A stretch of DNA of 27,639 nucleotides from the NCBI GenBank assembly GCA_900539095.1, contig UQAR01000023.1, positions 1 through 27,639 on the forward strand. Reading direction: 5' to 3'. The notes under the pieces are model-generated. The model had not been told where the DNA came from. It did not search any database and saw nothing but the letters and a program-made list of their open reading frames with translations. This DNA comes from an uncultured Ruminococcus sp. GTDB taxonomy: Bacteria; Bacillota; Clostridia; Oscillospirales; Ruminococcaceae. Below, one piece after another: positions 23,118 to 27,639 of this stretch (position 1 is the stretch's first letter; each line of letters starts with the position of its first letter). The position numbers and the translations under genes are program-made.

Positions 23118-23665
23118 TTCTCTGTGCTATCTCCTGTCTTTTCAGGATAAAGTGCGTCATAGTCCAGCTTAGTGAACCTGTGATATGTTATGCCGCCCAA
23201 GTCGTCCTGTAAACAGTATTGGCAGCCGTCAGGCTTTCCGTCAGGAAAATATGCGAGCAGGTCAAATTCATCATCAGGTGCAGCAGTTATTACCGCATTG
23301 TCATTGTATTTTCTGAATATCTCCGCCGCACGTTCAAGAGAGCACCCCTCTTTTACCGCACCGATAAATTCAACAAGAAACGGACTCGCCTCCACCTTTT
23401 CGTCAATGGCTCTCACGCTCTCCTCCGATACCGTAACAGCTATCCTGCCGTCCTGTGCAAGACTGGCTGTGCAGGAAAGTATCTCGCTCTTGTATTCGCC
23501 TATGGCTCTTATCATTTCCTCCGCCGTGAGTTCTCCTCCCGTTATTGCGTTAAGAGAATCAAGAGGATAGAAAAGTGTCACCGCATTAGGCGTAAACCCC
23601 AGCTTTATCTGCGACTCCTTTATAGTATCAGTTATATTCTGCTCAAGCTTTGTAAGCTCTGTCAT
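23114..23665 (-). CDS. DUF3877-like protein heading the tetrapyrrole operon
   Basis: A 183-residue cytosolic protein of unknown function. It resembles, as far as I can judge from memory, the DUF3877 family of Clostridia (LEQNITDTIKESQIKLGF followed by LFYPLDSLN, and a C-terminal CQYCLQDDLGGITYHRFTKL). A CxxC pair (C148, C151) sits in the most conserved-looking C-terminal part and might bind metal or act in redox. No signal peptide. The ATG follows AAAGGAGA with a 6-base spacer. Being the first gene and overlapping hemA by 4 bases, it is probably tied to tetrapyrrole synthesis or its control, but its role is not known. Confidence 0.8.
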   Translation of the reverse strand: MTELTKLEQNITDTIKESQIKLGFTPNAVTLFYPLDSLNAITGGELTAEEMIRAIGEYKSEILSCTASLAQDGRIAVTVSEESVRAIDEKVEASPFLVEFIGAVKEGCSLERAAEIFRKYNDNAVITAAPDDEFDLLAYFPDGKPDGCQYCLQDDLGGITYHRFTKLDYDALYPEKTGDSTEK

Positions 23666-23711
23666 GAAAATTCTCCTTTATGCATAATTCCTATAGGCTT
23701 TGTATGTTTTA

Positions 23712-23740
23712 ATGATATCACATATTTCTCAGGTTGTCAA
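23712..23740 (-). promoter_or_regulatory. Predicted promoter of the tetrapyrrole operon
   Basis: On the minus strand TTGACA (23740-23735), 17-base spacer, TATCAT (23717-23712). The -35 lies inside the last codons of the upstream lysR gene. Transcription would begin near 23705, about 40 bases before the first gene. The box sequences and spacing equal those of the hydrogenase-cluster promoter at 2290-2318. Confidence 0.75.
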
Positions 23741-24649
23741 CTGTGAGCCTTCGCCTATGTATTTTTTCAGTGCACCGATATAAAATTCCGTCAGTGGATT
23801 GGAAAGCACTTTTTTGTGCGTCAGAATACCTATCCGCATGGAGCTTTCCGCCTCAAGAGGCACAGCCACAATGTCGCTGCCATTAAGATCTTCGTCAATA
23901 ACGCCGCTGCAAATAGTGTAACCGTTAAGACCGATAAGAAGATTAAAAAGCGTCGCACGGTCACGAACACGGATATTTTTGCGGCGTCTTATAGTGCTTA
24001 GTATCTCCTCCGAGTAGTAAAAAGAGTTGTACTCTCCCTGCTCAAAGGACAAATAAGGGTAAGCCTGTAAGTCCTCAAGTGTTACCGACTTTTTCTTCGC
24101 CAGCGGATTTGCAGACCCTACAAAAACGTGTGGCTTTGCCGAAAAAAGCTCCGTGAATTTCAGTTCTTTCGCCTTTATCTCCTTTGAGAGCACAGGCTCG
24201 TTGAAATCGTTGAGATAAAGTATCCCAAGTTCGCTCTTCATTCTCGCCACGTCCTCGATTATTTCGTGGGTCTGGGTCTCACGGATACTGAAATCATATT
24301 CATCTCCGCCAAACTGCTTTATAAGGTCAACAAAAGCGTTCACCGCAAAGGAGTAATGCTGCGTTGATACACAGAATTGCCTCTTTCCGTGATTCTTTCC
24401 GCAGTATTTCTCTTCAAGCAAACTTGCCTGTTCAAGCACCTGCCTTGCATATCCCAAAAAGACCTCGCCGTCTTTCGATACCGTTATGCCCTTGTTGGTG
24501 CGTATGAATATGGTGATGTTCATTTCTTTTTCAAGCTCACGGATAGCGTTTGTAAGACTAGGCTGTGAGATAAAAAGCGACTGTGCAGCCTCGCTGACAG
24601 TGCCCTTTTCAGCCGTCGCCACCACATATTTAAGCTGCTGTAAGGTCAT
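23729..24649 (-). CDS. LysR-family transcriptional regulator
   Basis: A 306-residue LysR-type regulator: an N-terminal winged helix-turn-helix (about residues 1-60, with GTVSEAAQSLFISQPSLTNA as the recognition region) and a substrate-binding-like effector domain (about 90-300). The effector is unknown. It lies just upstream of, and in the same direction as, the tetrapyrrole operon, with the operon promoter overlapping its 3' end. Divergent orientation, usual for LysR targets, is absent, so control of the tetrapyrrole genes is possible but not shown. Start follows GGGGGTG. It has its own consensus promoter. Confidence 0.93.
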   Translation of the reverse strand: MTLQQLKYVVATAEKGTVSEAAQSLFISQPSLTNAIRELEKEMNITIFIRTNKGITVSKDGEVFLGYARQVLEQASLLEEKYCGKNHGKRQFCVSTQHYSFAVNAFVDLIKQFGGDEYDFSIRETQTHEIIEDVARMKSELGILYLNDFNEPVLSKEIKAKELKFTELFSAKPHVFVGSANPLAKKKSVTLEDLQAYPYLSFEQGEYNSFYYSEEILSTIRRRKNIRVRDRATLFNLLIGLNGYTICSGVIDEDLNGSDIVAVPLEAESSMRIGILTHKKVLSNPLTEFYIGALKKYIGEGSQLTT

Positions 24650-24681
24650 AGCTACACCCCCTTTTTCAAAACTACTCCTTT

Positions 24682-24710
24682 ATTATATAGTGTATTTGTG
24701 AAATTTTCAA
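24682..24710 (-). promoter_or_regulatory. Predicted promoter of the lysR gene
   Basis: On the minus strand TTGAAA (24710-24705), a 17-base spacer, and a perfect TATAAT (24687-24682). The leader to the ATG at 24649 is about 25 bases. It sits just behind the terminator of the upstream operon, so lysR is an independent unit. Confidence 0.8.
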
Positions 24711-24726
24711 CCGAAACAGGTCATAC

Positions 24727-24762
24727 AAAAAAACACGCCCCAGAAGGAGCGTGCCTTTTTTT
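24727..24762. terminator. Bidirectional intrinsic terminator after the flavin reductase-like gene
   Basis: Stem CACGCCCC / GGAGCGTG (24734-24741 and 24746-24753) with an AGAA loop and one mismatch, flanked by seven A on the left and CC plus seven T on the right. On the minus strand it ends the transcript 9 bases after the stop codon at 24772. Confidence 0.9.
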
Positions 24763-24771
24763 ACCGTCATA

Positions 24772-25329
24772 TTATTTCAGTGCGTTTCCGTCGCTGAATG
24801 CCTGACCTACCTTTTCGCCAACAACATAATAGCCGTGATTTACAGGCTCGTATGTTATAGGTCTGAACTTTGTGAGATCAATGTTGCCCTTGTCGTCAAG
24901 AACGCTTTCGTCAGCAGCAATGTTTACTATCCTGCCAAGAACGTTGCCCTCTTCTGTGAATCTAACAAGCTCACATTCCAGAACAACAGGAAGTTCGTTG
25001 ATAACAGGTGCATCAACAAAGCGGCTCTTTTCTGTTGTAAGACCTGACTTTGCCATTTTGTCAGCAGTGCTGTTTGCAGATACTATACCAACATAATCGC
25101 AAGCCTTCAAGTTAGCAGCGTCGGCAAAGCTTACCGTGAAAGCCTTTTTCTCCTTGATGTTCTTTGTGGTCTTGTGGCTCTCGCTAAGGCAAAGCTCCAC
25201 CATGTCAGCACCGTAAAGACCGCCCCATGCAGCGTTCATAGCGTCTGCATTTCCGTTCTTGTCATATGTGCCTACAATAAGAACAGGCAGTGGATAAAAC
25301 CAAGGGTTCTTACCAAAATCTTTTTTCAT
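24772..25329 (-). CDS. Flavin reductase-like FMN-binding split-barrel protein (flavoredoxin type)
   Basis: A 185-residue protein of the flavin reductase/flavoredoxin family, which binds FMN in a split beta-barrel and transfers electrons. It begins PWFYPLPVLIVGTYDKNGNADAMNAAW, with the GxxDxxGxxxxM..A pattern that lines the flavin site, followed by LCLSESHKTTKNI and an FTVSFAD strand. No transmembrane part. Substrate unknown. Start follows AGGAGG with an 8-base spacer. It lies 19 bases after the aldo/keto reductase and is the last gene of the tetR operon. Confidence 0.9.
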   Translation of the reverse strand: MKKDFGKNPWFYPLPVLIVGTYDKNGNADAMNAAWGGLYGADMVELCLSESHKTTKNIKEKKAFTVSFADAANLKACDYVGIVSANSTADKMAKSGLTTEKSRFVDAPVINELPVVLECELVRFTEEGNVLGRIVNIAADESVLDDKGNIDLTKFRPITYEPVNHGYYVVGEKVGQAFSDGNALK

Positions 25330-25348
25330 TGTGGATTCCTCCTAAAAT

Positions 25349-26353
25349 TTATTTCTTCTCGTCAAGCAGAACAACGTTCTGCGGCGGGTTTTTGTCTATC
25401 GCTCCCACTGTGTAGTGCGGAACATAAAGCTCCTCCAAATAAGCTATATCTTCATTTGTGAGCTTTACATTAAATGCACCTGCGGCGTCGTCAAGATATC
25501 TCGTCTTTGTCGCTCCTATTATCGGTGCACAAACGCCCTTTGCCCATTGCCATGCAATAGCCACCTGCGACATTTTGCAGCCGTGCTTTTCAGCGACCTC
25601 TGCCACACGCTTTACTATCTGCTCGTCATACTTTTCCATGCGGTCATATTTGCCCATGGCAACACGGTCGGTCTTGCTCCTGAGCGAATCAGAACGCCAT
25701 TGTGGCCTTGCGAGATGCCCTGCCGCAAGAGGACTGTATGGCATGAGCGAAACGTTCATCTGCCTGCATATCGGTATAAGTTCCTTTTCATCCTCTCTGT
25801 AAAGCAGATTGTAGTGGTTTTCCATAGTCGAAAACTGCGTCCAGCCATTGTCCCTCGCCGCTATCTGCATATTGTGGAATTGATAACCATACATCGCAGA
25901 CGCACCAAGTGCCCTTACCTTTCCGCTCTTAACAAGCCCGTCAAGAGCCTCCATTGTTTCCTCTATAGGCGTGTCATAGTCAAAGCGGTGAATGATGTAA
26001 AGGTCAAGATAGTCAGTGCCCAGCCTTTTGAGCGTGCCGTCAATCTCACGTTCTATAGCAGCTTTGGATAGCCTGCCCTCGTTGAAGTATACCTTTGAGG
26101 CAATTACCACCTTGTCCCTCTGTGTTAGCGTTTTCAGTGCCTTGCCTAAATATTCTTCGCTCGTGCCCTGCGAGTAGCAGTTTGCAGTGTCGAAAAAGTT
26201 TATCCCAAGATCAAGAGCGTGGGAAATGACCTTCTCACTCTCACCCTCGTCAAGGGTCCAGTCATGCATAGTGCCTGCCTTGCCGAAACTCATGCAGCCT
26301 ATGCACAGCTTCGATACTGTAATGTTCGTGTTTCCAAGCTTTGCGTATTCCAT
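25349..26353 (-). CDS. Aldo/keto reductase
   Basis: A 334-residue NADPH-dependent aldo/keto reductase (TIM barrel). The catalytic tetrad is visible: D55 and Y60 (FFDTANCY), K87 (IASKVYF) and H122 (YIIHRFD). The C-terminal cofactor-binding segment GATKTRYLDDA is present. It resembles the large YajO/PdxI-like branch; the substrate cannot be predicted. The start follows AAAGGAGG. It is 16 bases after tetR and co-transcribed with it and with the flavin protein, a typical redox detoxification cassette in Clostridia. Confidence 0.94.
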   Translation of the reverse strand: MEYAKLGNTNITVSKLCIGCMSFGKAGTMHDWTLDEGESEKVISHALDLGINFFDTANCYSQGTSEEYLGKALKTLTQRDKVVIASKVYFNEGRLSKAAIEREIDGTLKRLGTDYLDLYIIHRFDYDTPIEETMEALDGLVKSGKVRALGASAMYGYQFHNMQIAARDNGWTQFSTMENHYNLLYREDEKELIPICRQMNVSLMPYSPLAAGHLARPQWRSDSLRSKTDRVAMGKYDRMEKYDEQIVKRVAEVAEKHGCKMSQVAIAWQWAKGVCAPIIGATKTRYLDDAAGAFNVKLTNEDIAYLEELYVPHYTVGAIDKNPPQNVVLLDEKK

Positions 26354-26369
26354 TATTCTGCCTCCTTTG

Positions 26370-26993
26370 TCAAATCCCCAAAAGTCTTTTCACTTCCGCA
26401 ATGGTTATCTCGTAAGCCGTAGGAAAGGAGTATTTCACCCCCGCCAGTTCCATGGCCTCACGTTGTTTGTCAGTCACAGAGGTGTAAGGATAAATGCCGA
26501 ACATAAAAGGGAAGAACGAGTATATAAAATCGTGTATATCCCCCTCCGTCATGTCAGGGAAGAAGTGCACAAGACATAGGCGTACCTCCTCCAAAGCCTG
26601 CCCATACGCCACCTTGAATTCCACCAGCCTCTCCATTCGGCTGTGCTCCTCCATGTCATAGTGGTTCATGGAAAGCAGCTTTAAAAGCGTCCCACGCTGA
26701 GAAAGCGAAAAAGCAAGCTCGTGAGCAAACGTCCCCTTGTTCATGACATCATTTTCCTCACGGAGCTTTTTCAGTTTCCCCGTCCAAAGTTCATATTCCC
26801 TCTGCATAAGAGCGAGAAAGATCTCCTCCTTGGTGTGAAAATAGTTGTATACCGATGTCCTCGTAAAAGACGTTGCGTTACCGATCTCTTTTATGGTAAT
26901 GTCCCTGAAATTCATTGTCTGATAAAGCTTTTCGCAAGCGTTTATTATCTCGTCCTTTCTGGCATTAGTCAGCTCCTGCGACCCCTTCGGCAT
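26370..26993 (-). CDS. TetR/AcrR-family transcriptional repressor
   Basis: A 207-residue TetR-type repressor. The helix-turn-helix lies at about residues 33-52 (ITIKEIGNATSFTRTSVYNY, followed by FHTKEEIF). The C-terminal ligand domain is unassigned. A GTG at 27008 would add 5 residues, but GGGAGG lies 7 bases before the ATG at 26993 and the GTG lies beyond it, so I chose the ATG. It is the first gene of an operon with the aldo/keto reductase and flavin protein, and two palindromes around its promoter suggest that it represses itself and the operon. Confidence 0.93.
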   Translation of the reverse strand: MPKGSQELTNARKDEIINACEKLYQTMNFRDITIKEIGNATSFTRTSVYNYFHTKEEIFLALMQREYELWTGKLKKLREENDVMNKGTFAHELAFSLSQRGTLLKLLSMNHYDMEEHSRMERLVEFKVAYGQALEEVRLCLVHFFPDMTEGDIHDFIYSFFPFMFGIYPYTSVTDKQREAMELAGVKYSFPTAYEITIAEVKRLLGI

Positions 26994-27012
26994 TTTTTTA
27001 CCTCCCACGCTC

Positions 27013-27035
27013 TATTCTGACACCACGTCAGAATA
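27013..27035. promoter_or_regulatory. Palindromic operator O1 for the TetR-type repressor
   Basis: TATTCTGAC-ACCAC-GTCAGAATA, a perfect inverted repeat with 9-base arms and a 5-base centre. It lies between the predicted transcription start (near 27041) and the ribosome binding site, where bound repressor would block elongation. Confidence 0.8.
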
Positions 27036-27047
27036 TCATTTGCACTC

Positions 27048-27076
27048 ATTATACCACAATTCTGACACCGTGTCAA
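27048..27076 (-). promoter_or_regulatory. Consensus sigma-A promoter of the tetR operon
   Basis: On the minus strand a perfect TTGACA (27076-27071), exactly 17 bases, and a perfect TATAAT (27053-27048). A full-consensus promoter would be very strong without repression, which fits the two operators. Confidence 0.9.
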
Positions 27077-27079
27077 TAG
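27061..27079. promoter_or_regulatory. Second operator O2 overlapping the -35 box
   Basis: TTCTGACACC at 27061-27070 is the same as in O1, followed by GTGTCAATA. The inner palindrome is TGACAC-C-GTGTCA (27063-27075). It overlaps the -35 box at 27071-27076, so a bound repressor would exclude RNA polymerase. Confidence 0.7.
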
Positions 27080-27136
27080 CCCGCCTTGACTTTTCACCTA
27101 TCTTTCACCTTTCAAGACCCTGCCAAAGCACATAAC

Positions 27137-27168
27137 AAAAAAGAGCAAGCTCCACAAGCGTGCTCTTT
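27137..27168 (-). terminator. Intrinsic terminator downstream of the small lipoprotein gene
   Basis: Stem AAAGAGCA / TGCTCTTT (27140-27147 and 27161-27168), extended by two more pairs past one mismatch, 7-base loop. On the minus strand the stem runs into TTTTTTGTT. It lies about 75 bases after the stop at 27244. The stretch from 27169 to 27243 shows nothing else. Confidence 0.8.
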
Positions 27169-27243
27169 CCATTTATAAACCCCATATATGCCAAATCCCC
27201 GATATCCTCAAGTTATTTTAAATCATCATCCTCAAAAATATCC

Positions 27244-27558
27244 TTATCCCCCAGGCCGAACACCTTCTGCACAACTTGTCGCAACGCCGTTTTCATCAAA
27301 GCATATGAAAAATAAAACCTCGTCCGACGAGCCTAAAAACCCCGTTTTCTTTTCCTTTATGGTGTATCCGCACTTGCTGTTTCTGTATAGACCATCTTCC
27401 TCCGCCTCGCCGATAACGCAGTCAAAATCCCCGTTCTCGTCTAATATCTCCGCCGAAGTCTTGCCAATAAAGTCCTCAGTGTCATATCCCGACGAGCAGC
27501 CTGCAAGTGTAAGCGTGAAAATAATCGCCGCCAAAAGTGCCGCAGCATATCTTCTCAT
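27244..27558 (-). CDS. Small predicted lipoprotein
   Basis: A 104-residue protein with a lipoprotein signal: MRRY, a hydrophobic stretch (residues 5-18), and the lipobox LAGC with C21 as the lipidated cysteine, then a Ser/Gly-rich linker. The mature part is about 84 residues, acidic, with three further cysteines. It should be anchored on the outer face of the membrane. I do not recognise the family. The ribosome binding site is weak (GGTGG). The promoter would lie at the contig end and is cut. Confidence 0.75.
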   Translation of the reverse strand: MRRYAAALLAAIIFTLTLAGCSSGYDTEDFIGKTSAEILDENGDFDCVIGEAEEDGLYRNSKCGYTIKEKKTGFLGSSDEVLFFICFDENGVATSCAEGVRPGG

Positions 27559-27613
27559 AACTTTGCCACCACCTGATTTTCCCTTATCATATCATACGCC
27601 CCCTGAATTTGTC

Positions 27614-27639
27614 CTGTCTCTTATACACATCTGACGCTG
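27614..27639. other. Nextera transposase adapter at contig end (artefact)
   Basis: The last 26 bases begin CTGTCTCTTATACACATCT and go on GACGCTG, the reverse complement of the Nextera mosaic end plus the start of the Read 1 adapter. This is sequencing-library sequence, not genome. True sequence ends at about 27613. Confidence 0.97.

Noticed and set aside
25415..26071. Plus-strand open frame of 218 codons
   Set aside because: Antisense to the aldo/keto reductase, which has its complete catalytic tetrad.
27188..27634. Plus-strand open frame running to the contig end
   Set aside because: Its last codons are adapter sequence and it is antisense to the lipoprotein gene.

Overview
The window looks like the end of a metagenome or draft-genome contig from an anaerobic, gut-type Clostridia (Ruminococcaceae/Oscillospiraceae or Lachnospiraceae-like). 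The reasons are oxygen-sensitive [FeFe]-hydrogenase maturases, ferrous iron uptake by FeoAB, strong AGGAGG ribosome binding sites, tight operons with ATGA overlaps, and small GTAGGGGCG...CGCCCG palindromic repeats scattered in the gaps. The right edge is artificial: the last 26 bases are Nextera transposase adapter. The left edge cuts feoB.

Layout. (1) 1-2128, minus strand: feoA-feoB, ferrous iron import, feoB cut by the window edge. (2) 2129-2369: divergent promoters for feoAB and for the hydrogenase cluster. (3) 2370-16519, plus strand: an ACT-domain regulator of the TM1266 type, hydF, hydE, two tandem nitrogenase-like modules (each a NifH-like, a NifD-like and a NifK-like protein), an unrecognised acidic 133-residue protein, then hypF, hypC, hypD, hypE. 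From hydF to the 133-residue gene and hypF almost every junction overlaps by 1-32 bases, so this is one translationally coupled unit. (4) 16520-16817: palindromic repeats and a strong bidirectional terminator. (5) 16818-23665, minus strand: a tetrapyrrole operon (DUF3877-like protein, hemA, precorrin-2 dehydrogenase, hemC, cobA-hemD fusion, hemB, hemL) that takes glutamyl-tRNA to uroporphyrinogen III and on to precorrin-2/sirohydrochlorin. A LysR regulator lies upstream. (6) 24727-26993, minus strand: tetR, aldo/keto reductase, flavin reductase-like protein, driven by a consensus promoter with two palindromic operators. (7) 27244-27558: a small lipoprotein.

The most interesting part is region 3. 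It contains the [FeFe]-hydrogenase maturases HydE and HydF but not HydG, the enzyme that normally makes the CO and CN ligands of the H-cluster. It also contains HypC, D, E and F, which make the Fe(CN)2CO unit of [NiFe]-hydrogenases, but not the nickel-insertion proteins HypA and HypB. Between them sit two nitrogenase-like HDK modules with no NifB, NifE or NifN. One reading is a HydG-independent cofactor pathway in which Hyp proteins supply cyanide ligands, the nitrogenase-like enzymes perform an unknown reduction (for example making CO, or reducing an iron carbonyl/cyanide intermediate), and HydE/HydF finish the cluster. This is inference from gene content and order; no hydrogenase structural gene lies in the window, and hydG, hypA or hypB could be elsewhere in the genome.
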